A DNA stretch of 64,000 nt from Pohlia nutans (Eukaryota > Streptophyta > Bryopsida > Bryales > Mniaceae), in NCBI GenBank assembly GCA_022496805.1, contig CM040087.1:8010001-8074000 (forward strand), in the 5' to 3' direction. Shown piece after piece: positions 1-11,000 of the stretch; the first letter of the stretch is position 1, and each line of letters begins with the position of its first letter. Both the position numbers and the translations under genes were made by a program. Below the pieces are notes generated by a model. The model saw nothing but the letters and a program-made list of their open reading frames with translations. It ran no database searches and was not told the origin of the DNA.

Positions 1-1237
1 ACAGTATCTGAGCTTCAGAAAGAGTGATATCTAGAATGTCTTGATTGTACAAACTCCTGCACTTCAACCAGAAAATATACAGTCAGAAAATTACATCAGA
101 GATGCCATGTTGAAAGCAAAACCACATAGACATGACTTAGCCAGCTAGGTCTGCAAACAGCACACAATGCGGCTGATTCTTAAATCCTTTCTTGATAGGG
201 ATTAGCTGAAAATCGAGTTCATAAACTATCTCTTGTTGACAATCACTGCTACTCACAAAGATCAAAACATGAAGTAGCATTCAATGCAGGGAAGCAATCA
301 AGCTGCTCCAAATGACTCACTTCAAAGGCCAGATTCAAAGTTCAATGCAGTGTATGTATCCTGGGCAGCGTAACAAAAGCCCTAACACCTTTAAAGACGA
401 AGTGGATGCAGCTGGCGAGGAAAGAACAACAGTGAAGCTGAATCTCAGAGCACGAGATGAAAAACCAAAGTGCCCAGAAAGATAAGAAGTAAGGAGAAGG
501 CCAAGTTTTCTCGCAATTTGTAACAGACGTGAAAGAGGTAGTGCAGACTAAACAGGTGTAGCATATATACTGCAATGACAGAGGTAAGTAACGCGCTTAT
601 ACATTGAGCTCAGTACCGGCCCAGGTCAAGAACTGCAGGAGTACGATGATCACTGCCAGATTATGATTACTGGAGCCCTACACTACCGAAAACAGCTGGA
701 GCAGATCCAAGAATTCGTCTACTCTTGAACTGAATAATTCACATGTGTCCACTGAGTGGATGATCTGGCTACAATCGTAGGAAGAGTGAGGCTGATTTAA
801 CTCGTTTTCTTCACCGCTAGCTGGGAGCTTGAATTGAGGAAGAAGGGTGGAGCTGGGAAAGTGTTACGTGCATGGGGGAGTTACAGACAGCTGCAATGAA
901 GGCTTAAATACTCCGACATGAATTAGGCATAAATTACCACGTGTCTACGAGTGAAAGGGGAAGGCAGATTAGGCACTGAATTAATTAGTAGCAGCCAGCT
1001 GGGTCTCGATCACTGGGAGCGTCGTCGTACTTCCTGACTGCGTTAGTGAATGTCTGAGTAAGTCAAGTGACTAGTAAGTTAGCTCTCTCCTGATTTAGCC
1101 TGGCTAAAACTTGTGCAAGGTTACTAACTTACTGTGAAGGTTCTCGATCACTTCTCAGTTATTCTCGAGAGATCTCTCGTGGCAGCCCATTCATGTCAGG
1201 ATCATGTGACAAGGACTGGAATTCTGCTGGCTCGGAC
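1..1237. other. No recognisable gene
   Basis: I see no exon set, RNA gene or mobile-element terminus in this stretch. A 77-codon open frame on the minus strand (575-342) has no recognisable domain, and its composition looks like chance. The edge of a gene lying outside the window cannot be excluded. Confidence 0.4.
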
Positions 1238-1291
1238 TTAACCCTTAAAAGGCCCTCTCTACAACCCGTATTTAGCCTTATAATTGTTTAA

Positions 1292-1902
1292 CCTCTAAAC
1301 GTCCCATGGGGATAGTAGATACGTTTTCGTATAATTGCCTAATTGGCATTTGCTACCAACAAGAAGCCTCTAAATTGGGATCCTAATAACTTACTAAAAC
1401 CACATTGATCTAAGGGCCGCTTCACACTATGGCCGTCCAGTCGAGAGGCGATGGGATTGAGAGTCCAAACTTTGTTGAGAGTCCAAAGAAATCTACTGAA
1501 AATAGGCAATAAAATATAGTTTTCGTTTTTTATGAAAAGAAATCGACAGCCTCTCAACCAAAACTTCCTCTCAAGTTTGCAAAATGTAGGACCCAAACTT
1601 CCTCTCAAGAGGCCCACCTTGGTCAAAAAGTGTTGCCATGTAAGCATTTTGAAGGTTCACGGCCTTTGGACTTTGGCCTCTAGTCAGTCTAGTGTGAAGG
1701 GTCGAGAGGCCAAAACCATGGTTTCTTGCAATTTGATTGGTGGAAATCAACAGCCTCTTGACCTTCGACCATAGTGTGAAGCGACCCTAAATTTCAACTT
1801 CTTTGTTGAACTCAAACCCATTAAAGGTGTGGATTCGTACCAAATACAAAAAATATAGGTTGTATTCTACTTGCCGCATAGGCATTTTCAGACGTTTAGG
1901 GG
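1292..1902. mobile_element. TTAA-flanked MITE, CCTCTAAACGTCC subfamily
   Basis: It starts CCTCTAAACGTCCCATGGGG after TTAA (1288-1291) and ends GACGTTTAGGGG before TTAA (1903-1906). Without the 374-bp insert and its 3-bp duplication, the element is about 234 bp. Over most of its length it matches two other copies in the window, 17615-17839 and 62614-62838. It is non-coding. TTAA target sites and C-rich ends resemble piggyBac or Sola3 elements; the superfamily is inferred because no transposase was found. Confidence 0.75.
1414..1787. mobile_element. PIF/Harbinger-type MITE, 374 bp, nested
   Basis: Termini are GGGCCGCTTCACACTATGG and, inverted at the other end, GGGTCGCTTCACACTATGG. They are flanked by a direct duplication of TAA (1411-1413 and 1788-1790). 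A 3-bp TWA duplication with G-rich ends is typical of PIF/Harbinger (Tourist-like) MITEs. The uninterrupted relatives at 17.6 and 62.6 kb read straight across this site, so it is a genuine insertion. Open frames inside it are chance. Confidence 0.8.
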
Positions 1903-2074
1903 TTAATTGTGGTTTAATACATGAATTGCGATATATTGTTATACACATATTATCATAATTGTTGATTTTACTTTGTACTGAAAAGTATTTGGTCATTCTT
2001 ATTTTGATGAAATACCATTGAATACAAAATATACTTTACAGCCGCAAAGGGCTTTCGGGCCGTTCAAGGGTTAA

Positions 2075-3271
2075 AAGGATGCAATGCATACAAACTAGCT
2101 CAAGTGGATATTCATGTTGTTGAGTTTCTACACTCAATCCTCTCTAATTGCATTGCCATCAATCAATCCACTCACTTGCCTCTAACATGTCACGTTCATA
2201 ACTTGACAAGTTGACATGTGGAAGTTTTCCAATTGGTTAGAGCAATAAGAGCATCTCCACTAGCTCTGTGGATTGCACTCTGAAGGTCATTCAAAAAGTC
2301 AGAGCTTGCCATGTAGTTCCCCTAGTATCAACATCACTGAATTATACTCTTGAAAATAGTAAGTGAGCCACTCACAAGTCACCACGCATGAATTGTGCAA
2401 TTTATGATATGCAATTAAGAAGAGGAGATACACTAGCAAGAATGATTTTGAAGGCCCTGGTTTTTAATGGATTATCTAGTGTCATGGGCCAAATAAACCG
2501 TTCACTAACCCGGTCTCGTCCATTTTTCCATAAACAGAGCGGTATACAAACTGCTAATGGAAATGCTCTTATGTACATAACATGAGAGATTTTCTAGATA
2601 TGTAAGGAATGCCAAATGAATTACATAGTGTGAGATTAGAGAGGGTTGAACAAACTAAATTATTTTCAATTTGTATCGATTATTCTAGCAATCCTTAGTA
2701 ACTTACATGGTGTTGATTATTGTAACTTAATACAGTAATTATACCCTCCATAACATGACGATAATTATTATTGTTTCAAGCAAAACACATATGACAAATC
2801 ATTTTTGTGACTAATTCAGGCCGACCACTTTAAGGTTAGGACTTCCTAAACATATCATAATAAAGAGAGACAACTGTGGTCGGTCCATCACAAATTTATT
2901 TTTTAAATGACAAATAAAAAAATTTGAAAATTGTTTTTCCAAAAAATCTTATTTTATATGGTGAAAAAAAGAATCTTGAAAATACATTCATAGTACCAAA
3001 ACGAGTTCCAAAATAAATTTAAAATCCAAATATAATAATTATTTGGTACAAAAGAGTTAGTATAGTTAACCTCTATGATATAAGTACATAATTCATATAA
3101 ACGTAATGGCCAAGGGTTTAAATCAATTATTATAAAACTTCCTATATATGATAGGATCAGTGCTTTTTTTGGGTAGAATCTAGCTCTTTCTCTGCCAATT
3201 TAGAATAGAAATAAGAAGTGGTGTCAATAGTTTAGCCTGTAGTGTCTTCTTCCAGGTCAAGGTGGTTCAAT
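2075..3271. other. AT-rich intergenic DNA, no gene seen
   Basis: No coding region or RNA gene is recognisable. Part of 2890-3010 resembles, in inverse orientation, sequence near 13380-13500, so it is probably old repeat DNA. Confidence 0.4.
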
Positions 3272-3276
3272 TTAAA

Positions 3277-3507
3277 CCCCTGAAAGACCAAGGATTCATG
3301 GTTTCAAAATGCTAACTTCAATCGATCATATTGGAAAAAGCAGAATTGCAATGGGGTCAAGTTTTGTATCATTGGAATTAGTGAAGAATATTGTATGTGT
3401 TGGTCAAAACACAAGTACATTTGAATTAAAGGAAATCCACATAAAACTTGCTCAAAAATGCTATAAGAAGCATGAGGCCCAATTCAGGCTTCTTGGTCCT
3501 TTAGGGG
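3277..3507. mobile_element. TTAA-flanked MITE, GGACCAAG subfamily, 231 bp
   Basis: The left end is CCCCTGAAAGACCAAGG, one base after TTAA (3272-3275). The right end, inverted, is CCCCTAAAGGACCAAGAAGC, followed by TTAA (3508-3511). Homologous copies or fragments occur at 43281-43653, 55439-55640 (inverse) and 57690 onward. It is non-coding. The short open frame across it is the element itself. Confidence 0.7.
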
Positions 3508-3511
3508 TTAA

Positions 3512-3600
3512 CCCCTAAACGTCCCAACATTCAAAAACTAAATCAGGAACAAATTCATAGCCTTGCAACTTTCTCATACAACCTCAGATGACTTTTAATT
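3512..3600. mobile_element. Orphan end of a TTAA-type element
   Basis: The right TTAA of the preceding element (3508-3511) is followed at once by CCCCTAAACGTCCC, the canonical left end of the family. I could not find a matching right end downstream, so this is a truncated copy whose inner boundary is approximate. Confidence 0.5.
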
Positions 3601-4380
3601 ACACAAGGAACCCTAACCATATTACCATGCAGTAATTGGTACAAGAATGATGATAAAGTCTTGGTAATCACTTGCTAAATTAAACAACCACTTGCAAAAC
3701 TTGCTATAAACAGCAATTTGGCAGTATTGTTTACTTCCTAGTAAATTGGACAAGGTTCCCTGTGTTAGTGATTTAAAAGTGTATATTTTCAGAAGGGGAG
3801 AGTAGTCTTGTACCAATGACCGTTTGCCCAGTGGGCACTGGCTTGTTGACAAGATGAACAGACACTTTATTCACGCCGGCCTGGATGAGAGCTCCGGAGT
3901 TTCTATCTCATCTGTTTGACAAGTTGTGTTTTTTTTTTTTTTTTTTTCTTTCTGTGTTTTTTCTTTTTTTCTTTTTTTTAAAAAAGAAGAAGTAAAAGGG
4001 TGGTAAGTGAGCTAGAATGAAGATGCCAATGATATCTCTACAACTGCCCTGGTGCCTGATGGAGCTGGTACTGTGTTGATGTTCTGTGCACAGAAGATTG
4101 CATTGTGAGCTGGACATGGAAAACCACACCACACAGACTGACTGTAGGATCATCATTCAAAATCACCTGATGGAGCTGGTGACCATCATGGAAACGTACC
4201 TCAGTGGCAGCAGCAGCAGCAGCTCCGTCCGTCATTGACCCCATCCTCTTCATCTCCCGAGTGCATCTGCGACCCCGCCTGACAGACATCGACCTGTATT
4301 TACAGTGTATGAGTACATGAATGAGTACGTCCACTGGACCGAGGTTTCGTTGCCATTTTTCATTTTTGGAGCAAGTGGCA
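3601..4380. repeat. Non-coding stretch with T-rich tract and short GCA repeat
   Basis: It contains a long T/C tract (about 3930-3980) and a run of GCA triplets (about 4208-4222). Neither strand gives a convincing gene; the open frames here are low complexity. Confidence 0.4.
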
Positions 4381-4507
4381 CTATACCTAAAAGGGAGTAT
4401 TCACCTAAAAGCATGCGTATCTATTACAATGTGACATTCCACAGTTGAAATGTCACACTGTGATAGATACGCACGCTTTAAGGTGAATGCTTCCTTTTAG
4501 GTGTAGT
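4381..4507. repeat. Near-perfect hairpin, ~55-nt arms
   Basis: The left arm (about 4384-4438) contains CATGCGTATCTATTACAATG, and the right arm (4449-4507) carries its complement with a few mismatches. The loop is about 10 nt. Both ends read ACCTAAAAGG inverted. It is most simply a tiny foldback MITE and could fold as a small-RNA precursor. Confidence 0.7.
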
Positions 4508-5310
4508 TACCTTAACCTGATTATCCCAATTAGTGTGTGTGGTGCAAATTCCCAAAACACGCACTATTTTGCAAAATCTCTAAATTAGTGAGGGCTGAAA
4601 TTTTTACCGAGTGGCTGAAATTTTCATATCAAGGTGCATTCATAATATAACGAGACAACTCCGTCCAAATCTAACAACTCTTGATGAGTGCTTAGAAAGT
4701 TATATCTTCAATTTATGTAGATATTAAAAAAAATTAAGTACATTTTGCAATATATTATGAACATTTTAGCACATAATTGAAGTCGTTATTAACGACTGGT
4801 TACGACCATATTTTAATCGTTCTGGAGTATCAATAACTTCCCAAACATCGTCAAACTTTAGTATGTTGTAGAATGACATATAATATATTTAGATACTAAT
4901 TTATATTGCGTTATCAAAATGATAAGATTATTGCTTAATAATCCGTTAAATTAATCACTGATTACAATTTCCTTGGCTTGTTGTACTATGAATGTACCCA
5001 TCATGCTAATTTTACATGATAAATGATTTTTAGTATCATCTTCACTAATTTCCCACACGCACTATAAAACCCTTCCTCACTAAATGGGATGATTAGTGTA
5101 GCAATTTAACATATATTTTAGCATTTAGATAAACTGTCATGAATAGATGAGAGATTGTTTTAAATGGACAGACATGAGTCAAATGAATGAATTGTTCAAA
5201 ATAAGCAAATGTGTTTTTTTTTTTGAATTCTTTTCTAAAAAAGAGTTCAGCTTCTTGGCTATATTTTACCAGTTAAAAAAAGGTTCATTTATCAATATAC
5301 TGCTGGAATT
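4508..5310. other. AT-rich intergenic DNA, no gene seen
   Basis: Nothing recognisable on either strand. A 61-codon open frame near 5147-5332 is low complexity (F/K rich) and is not supported. Confidence 0.4.
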
Positions 5311-5434
5311 AAGTTACTCATATAGTAATTAAGTTACTCATGACGTAACTGATAGATCAAGGGTGTATGCCTAAGTTACTCTTATGGTAATTAAGTTACT
5401 CATGAGGGAACTGATAGACCAACAGTCTATGACT
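5311..5434. repeat. Two tandem copies of a 62-bp unit
   Basis: Units 5311-5372 and 5373-5434 both start AAGTTACTC and include TTAAGTTACTCATGA and AACTGATAGA. They lie just upstream of the copia-type LTR remnant and may be part of its U3 region. Confidence 0.7.
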
Positions 5435-5700
5435 CCGAGTTAGTTAGAACACCAAAGTAATAGTCTAGTTAGTCTGTACATATTCTAAATATGTAGACAG
5501 ACAATACTAGGACTAAAAGTGTGGCTTGGTGGGTGAAGGAGATACAATTGTCTATTGGACTTCTATGGTTGAATGGCAGGTCACATAATAAACATTGTTT
5601 ACCTTTTGTGCACATTATTTTTCTTAATTTAACATGGTATCAGAGCTAGGTTGATTAAAGGAGAGAATAGAGAATTGAATTGGCTTTTGATTGGTGTGAT
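5435..5700 (+). mobile_element. Ty1/copia LTR remnant with primer-binding site
   Basis: TGGTATCAGAGC at 5635-5646 is the classic plant copia primer-binding site, complementary to the 3' end of initiator tRNA-Met. The sequence right before it ends in CA (5633-5634), as an LTR should. No gag or pol frame follows; the internal region is lost within about 60 bp. The 5' boundary of the LTR is uncertain and could include the tandem repeat upstream. Confidence 0.65.
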
Positions 5701-5793
5701 GTTTTGTAAGTAACACGCAGTAAATACTACCTAAGCCCAAAATCTACTTTCCAAAATTTGAGCTCTTCAACATGCATCTGGTTGCCTCCATCA

Positions 5794-5809
5794 AAGTACG
5801 ATTCTTCCT
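5794..5809. repeat. 5' target-site duplication of the LINE
   Basis: The 16-bp sequence AAGTACGATTCTTCCT is repeated with a single mismatch right after the LINE poly(A) tail (12391-12406). Confidence 0.75.
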
Positions 5810-6102
5810 GACAGCTAACTTAGCTGAGCTGGGGAACTGAAGTGGCAATGGGGGCGAGGACGGACTGACGGAGGGGCCAAAGGTGGAGGCATGCTGATAA
5901 AGCATATGAGAGAGCGGAGAGGCAGCGAGCGAGGATTTTGATTCGCAGTAAGCCATTCCTTAGGCTCTTCTCCGATCTGTACCAGGGAACGTGCAATCTA
6001 AACAGTGATACCAGGCGTCGAAAGGCGAAGGATCATCAGAGGTGCGTCCCCGTATTAGCAAAACCCTAATGGAGTATTTTGCGTAATTCTAGGGATTACA
6101 GT

Positions 6103-8001
6103 ATGGCGACTTACAAAGATGTGCTCACACGCGACGCAGCAGGCCAGGACACGCGCGGAGCAGGTCAGGGTACGAGAGGTGGGACAGGCAAGGGGAACAG
6201 CTCACTGCATCCACCGCGGCAGGTATCTTTCTCAAAATTTGTGGCATCTGACTCGACTCTTGCTTGTCCCATTCTCTGCTACAGGATTGGTGACGCAGGC
6301 AAGTTTAACCCGTATCAAGCAGAACTAGGGGAACAACTTCCCACAGGGTACGGAATGAACTACTATGGGTTGCTCATGCGGCAGCTCACAGAGGGTCCCC
6401 AGCTCGACATTTCAGTCCTGGAGAGGGAGGCCTCGCAACTCAGAGACACTACTGTGATCGCAAGCTTTGTGGGTAAGAAAATTCCCCAAAGCTTGATAGT
6501 TGACTGGATTCAATTGTTAAACCAGAAACTAGGGTTCAATGGAGTGTCTCTCAAAATGGATATGGGACGCGGGTTCATCTTTCTCACAACGTCCAATGCT
6601 ATCACCACGAGGAGGATACTGGCGCTAACCCCTCACAACACGCCGTGGGGGCAATGCATATACCAAGAGTGGGTGCCAAATTTCAACCCGGATTTCCCGT
6701 CAGGTTTGAAAATCCCGGCATGGATTAGCCTCGTCAAAATCCCGCATGAGTTCAAACCACTAGAAGGCTTGATAGCTGCTTCGCTTGGGCCAGTGTACAT
6801 GGCTGATCCTCAAAACAAATTCCTCAGGGATCCCAGGTTCTGCGTAGGTTTAGACCTAACCAAGGGTTGGCCTTCGGCTTTAGAGGTACAAGGAATCGGG
6901 GGCACGAGGAACACTATTCTCCTTAATTATGAACACGCGCCAGTCCGTTGTCGCTTCTGTTTCTCGTTGAATCACAAAGTAGCAGATTGCCTGGATTTAA
7001 AATTCAACAACTCCGCGAGTTCTGAGCGGCACAGACAAGTTCCCCTTAGCTGCTTTCAGGAGCCCGGAAAGCAGGCTTCTCAATCTTCAGCGAGACCCTC
7101 AGAACCCCTTTCACATAGGAGCCAGATAAACCAAGAAAAAGGAATTGCCTGTCAAAGTACACAACCTCCCTCAAATCATGACTTCACAGAAGTTCGAAGC
7201 AAGAGGTCGAAAAAGCCACCAAAGCTCCCTCCTGCAAACTTTTTCCCAACAGGTAGCATGGAGAATACTCTCCAAAATAGGGATTGCAACCAGATTGCAG
7301 TGCAAGGTCCACAACTCATCCTAACATCAGAAGAGGTGATGGATATGCTAGTGAGTAATCCGGACGCTGAAGAAGGCATGTCCTGGTCACCGGGACGGTA
7401 TGGCAGAAACCCGGGTTCGAAAAGGAATGCAGGCAGCTCCTCGCAACTTAGCTCCCCAGCCAGGAGTAGTGCCACATCCAAGCGGCAGGAGGTCTCTTCC
7501 TCTGGCAACTCTCTAGGTACTCAGTTCACCATCGACGAACCACCAGTAAAGGTATGCATTCTTCCTGACGAATCGCCAGTGGAAGCTTTCAAGAAAATCG
7601 ACGCAATAAGAAACCAAAATAAAAAAAGTGACAACAACCTTGAATCACATTCCAATCTCAGCCTAGATGATTTCCCCACTCAGCATATAGCTTCTCCCCT
7701 AGTTGAGGGACCTGATAGAACGCGTACCTGCTCACTCCGAGAGAATTCCAAGGAGGCATCCATGGCAGTTGTTCCGGGACCGGCCTCGGCATCATTATTC
7801 GGAGTAGCAAGACTTGGAGGTCTCCAAAACTCCGAAGAAACACAGGAGACAAGTAGCGCGTCAGGTCCAAGAGCCAACTCTATCAAGCTTGCAGCTTCGT
7901 ATAAAGCGAAATGGAACGCAGTTTCCAGAAGACTCAAGGCAGCTGCAACCAATTCAACAACTGCCGCCCCTCCTTCCAACCCCTCTTACCTTCAATCATG
8001 A
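6103..8001 (+). CDS. LINE ORF1 protein (DUF4283-like, CCHC zinc knuckle)
   Basis: This encodes a 632-residue RNA-binding chaperone-type protein of the LINE, thought to coat the element RNA in the retrotransposition particle. The start chosen is ATG 6103 (MATYKDVL); a frame extension begins at a TTG and is unlikely to be used. The middle part (about residues 110-260), with WISLVKIPHEF and a following GPVYMAD stretch, fits the DUF4283 domain common in plant LINE and retroelement proteins. A CX2CX4HX4C zinc knuckle lies at residues 283-296. The C-terminal half is Ser/Pro/Gln rich and probably disordered. The stop TGA (7999-8001) overlaps the ORF2 start ATG (7998), suggesting termination-reinitiation. 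The frame is intact. Confidence 0.85.
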   Translation: MATYKDVLTRDAAGQDTRGAGQGTRGGTGKGNSSLHPPRQVSFSKFVASDSTLACPILCYRIGDAGKFNPYQAELGEQLPTGYGMNYYGLLMRQLTEGPQLDISVLEREASQLRDTTVIASFVGKKIPQSLIVDWIQLLNQKLGFNGVSLKMDMGRGFIFLTTSNAITTRRILALTPHNTPWGQCIYQEWVPNFNPDFPSGLKIPAWISLVKIPHEFKPLEGLIAASLGPVYMADPQNKFLRDPRFCVGLDLTKGWPSALEVQGIGGTRNTILLNYEHAPVRCRFCFSLNHKVADCLDLKFNNSASSERHRQVPLSCFQEPGKQASQSSARPSEPLSHRSQINQEKGIACQSTQPPSNHDFTEVRSKRSKKPPKLPPANFFPTGSMENTLQNRDCNQIAVQGPQLILTSEEVMDMLVSNPDAEEGMSWSPGRYGRNPGSKRNAGSSSQLSSPARSSATSKRQEVSSSGNSLGTQFTIDEPPVKVCILPDESPVEAFKKIDAIRNQNKKSDNNLESHSNLSLDDFPTQHIASPLVEGPDRTRTCSLRENSKEASMAVVPGPASASLFGVARLGGLQNSEETQETSSASGPRANSIKLAASYKAKWNAVSRRLKAAATNSTTAAPPSNPSYLQS

Positions 8002-11000
8002 TGTTGTCCATTTATTCATTGAACGTAAGGGGTCTAAATGATCCAGCAAAGGTGCTCAGACTTAGGAATTACTTGCAAAGTCTCCAACCAGCTCCTGACA
8101 TCTTTCTTATTCAGGAACACAAGCTGACAGGTTCACGAGCTGCCAATCTAGGTCGACAGCTTCATCAAAATGCAAGCTATTTTTTCACAGAAGCTCTGCA
8201 GGGCTATGGTCACTTAGGAAACGAAAGTGGGGCAGGTTGTGGAGGCACGGCCATGTTGGTGAATAATCGACTGGAAAGGAACATTGCGAATATTGGCAGC
8301 CTGCACCAAGGCAGAGTGTTGTGGCTCATCCTCACGAACATGCCCGGGGGAGACTGCGGTGTTGTAAACATTTACGGCACCAACGATGCTCAAGAGAGAA
8401 GACTGCTTTGGAACAAAATCCCCGGTGCTCTTCCATCGCAATGCAGATGGATTTTTGGCGGGGATTTTAACATGGTGGAGCATGGATTGGATAAGTCCTC
8501 AACTTGCGGCAGGCTAATAGGGGACCAGGAGAGAATCCTTTGGAACGCACTAAAGTTATCCTTCAATTTAGAAGATAAATTCCTCCCCAGACAAGGCCTA
8601 AAATACTCATGGGATAATGGTAGGACCTGTGGGCAACGTATTTTGGCTAGACTAGATAGGTTCTATAATTTTAAGGGCCTTCCAGGAAGTAGCTCGATTC
8701 ATGTTACCTCCTATTCTATCAAAGGTGATTGTACACTGCCCGATCACCTACCGGTTGCTATAAACCTAAAACTGGGAGGAGTTTCGCAGAGTCGCTGCCC
8801 TTGGAAGATGAATATCAATTACATACAAGAAACTAGTGCGGAAGTGAAACGCATCTGGGAGTCCTTACCAAGTACTCTCTCCTTTTTCTCTAAGCTCAAG
8901 AGAGTACTGCATTTCTACAGGGAGTATTCTAAGAAAAAAGCTGCATCCCTCAGAGCTAAAGAGACATCACTGCGACAAGAATTGGTTGTGGCTCAGGAAC
9001 AGTTGCAAGAAAACCCAGGCTCATTCCCTATCCAGCTCAAAGCGGCGACCATAAAGGAACAACTTTTAGAATTCGAAAAACTGAAAGTGGAAGGGCAACG
9101 TATAAGGGTTCGGGTCAAGTGGCGAGACAAAGGGGACTCTTGTAACAGTGAATTCTTCAGGATGGTCCGGGAAAGGCCAAAATCGCAGGCTATCACCCAG
9201 CTCCGAGATGGATCGGGACAGATCAAAACAGACAGGAGAGACTTACAAGCAATCTGTAGGAGCTTTTATGAGGAGCTTTATGCGTCACCACCATTCACAA
9301 ATCCAGCAGTGATTGAGCAAGCTCTCAGTCACATCTCTCCAAAAATCTCCCAAGTTTTGCGAGAAAATCTCGGAAGAGAACTTTCGCTAGACGAACTCAA
9401 AGAAGCCGCAAAGGATCTAGCTCGAGACCGTGCTCCTGGCCCGGACGGTGTGAACATTATGTTCTACACTCATCACTGGGATCTCCTTGGTCCGGACTTC
9501 CTCAAGATGGTTAATCAGTCTCTTCGCAACAAGCAACTGCCAAGAAATATGACGCAAGGCTTGATCACACTTCTCTTCAAGTCTGGACAAAAAGAGGACC
9601 TAGGAAATTGGCGCCCAATTACCTTATTAAACACAAGTTACAAAATTTTAGCCAAAGCTTTACAGAAGAGACTCAAACCCTTACTAGCTGAGATTGTGAG
9701 TCCCGATCAAACTGCCTTTGTTCCCCGACGCTTTATTCTGGACAATGTTTTTGTTGCTCACGAAACTATTGACGTGGCCAGAAGAACCAAACAGCCACTT
9801 CTCTTCCTCAAAGTGGACTTCAAAAAGGCCTTTGACAAGGTCAGTTGGGAATTTTTATTTGCTTGCATGGAGCGAATGGGTCTAGGCTCCAAGTTTGTAG
9901 ACATGGTTAAGCTCTTGTTCACAGGAGCAATGGCCTCGGTCACTGTCAATAAGCAACAATCGGAATACTTTGACATATGCAGAGGTGTCCGCCAGGGTTG
10001 CCCTTTGGCTCCCACACTTTTCATTTTAGTGGCAGAAGTTCTTAATCTGATGCTCAGGAAAGCCGAACTTGATGGGAGGATAGCTGGTATCAGGCTTCCA
10101 AACTCGCAGCAGACTCAGCTCATCTCTCAGTTTGCAGACGACACCTCAATATCCTTAGAGGTCAGTCAACCAAATTCCATCCTAAACCTCATTAGCATTT
10201 TAAACCTATTCAAAACTGCTTCAGGATTGGAGATAAATTGGGGTAAGAGTCATGCATATTGGTGTAGTGACAGAGAGAGACCTGGATGGCTCCAAACAAT
10301 TGGTTGGCAATGGGCGGATGAAAAAGACATTTCTAAGCTGCTTGGTACACCGTTTGGACTGAACCTAGAAACGGAAGATATAGACAGCTTCCTCATCAAG
10401 AGAATCAAGTCCAAGCTGGAATACTGGACTTCAACAAAGCTGTCATTAGCAGGTCGAGCGATGATCATCAAGCAGGTCCTTTTATCCTCCTTATGGTTCT
10501 TTCTGTCTATTTGGAATGGTTCAGCTAAAGCGATTGCCAAAGTCAAAGCCATGCTTAGAAATTATTTATGGTCAGGCGCTAAGCATTCCACAAAAACTAG
10601 GGTTAACTGGTTTGATTGTTGTGCTAAGAAGCACATAGGAGGCCTTGATTTAATTGACCCTCAAGAGGCCACGGTTAGCCTTTTATGTAAATGGGTAATC
10701 ACAGCTTATCTTCCAGGGTCATCCAACCTCCAAGTACTGCTGCGAAACAAATTATGGCACACTAGCCCTGCAAAACGTTCAAGATGGCCCAGTCATGCGC
10801 AATGGGGATTGGCATGCAATCATGCACCTGTTCCGGGATCCCAAATTTGGAGCAAGGTCCAGATGGCCTGGAAGAAGATGAACAAGAGCTTGAGAGAAGC
10901 TCCACCCTCAAACGATGCTGAAGCTTGCCAAGTGTCTCTGTGGTGGGGAGTGGAATATAAAGCTGGCGACTGCAACATATCCCAACAAGTCGCCTTAGCA

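Larger units (their letters stand above)
1242..2070. mobile_element. Outer TTAA-flanked MITE (host of a nested set)
   Basis: The left end reads CCCTTAAAAGGCCC right after TTAA (1238-1241). The right end is the inverse, GGGCCGTTCAAGGG, followed by TTAA (2071-2074). The terminal inverted repeats match apart from a few substitutions. There is no coding capacity. Its interior is interrupted by a second TTAA element (1292-1902), which itself carries a PIF/Harbinger-type MITE. Removing both leaves a core of roughly 215 bp. Confidence 0.65.

Noticed and set aside
3500..3520. CCCTAAA motifs as interstitial telomere repeats
   Set aside because: Each occurs singly as part of a transposon end; there is no tandem array.
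6079..6102. Longer ORF1 start for the LINE
   Set aside because: The extension starts at TTG; ATG 6103 is the first proper start.
7911..7997. Earlier in-frame ATG (7911) as the ORF2 start
   Set aside because: The endonuclease begins right after ATG 7998, which overlaps the ORF1 stop as expected for reinitiation.
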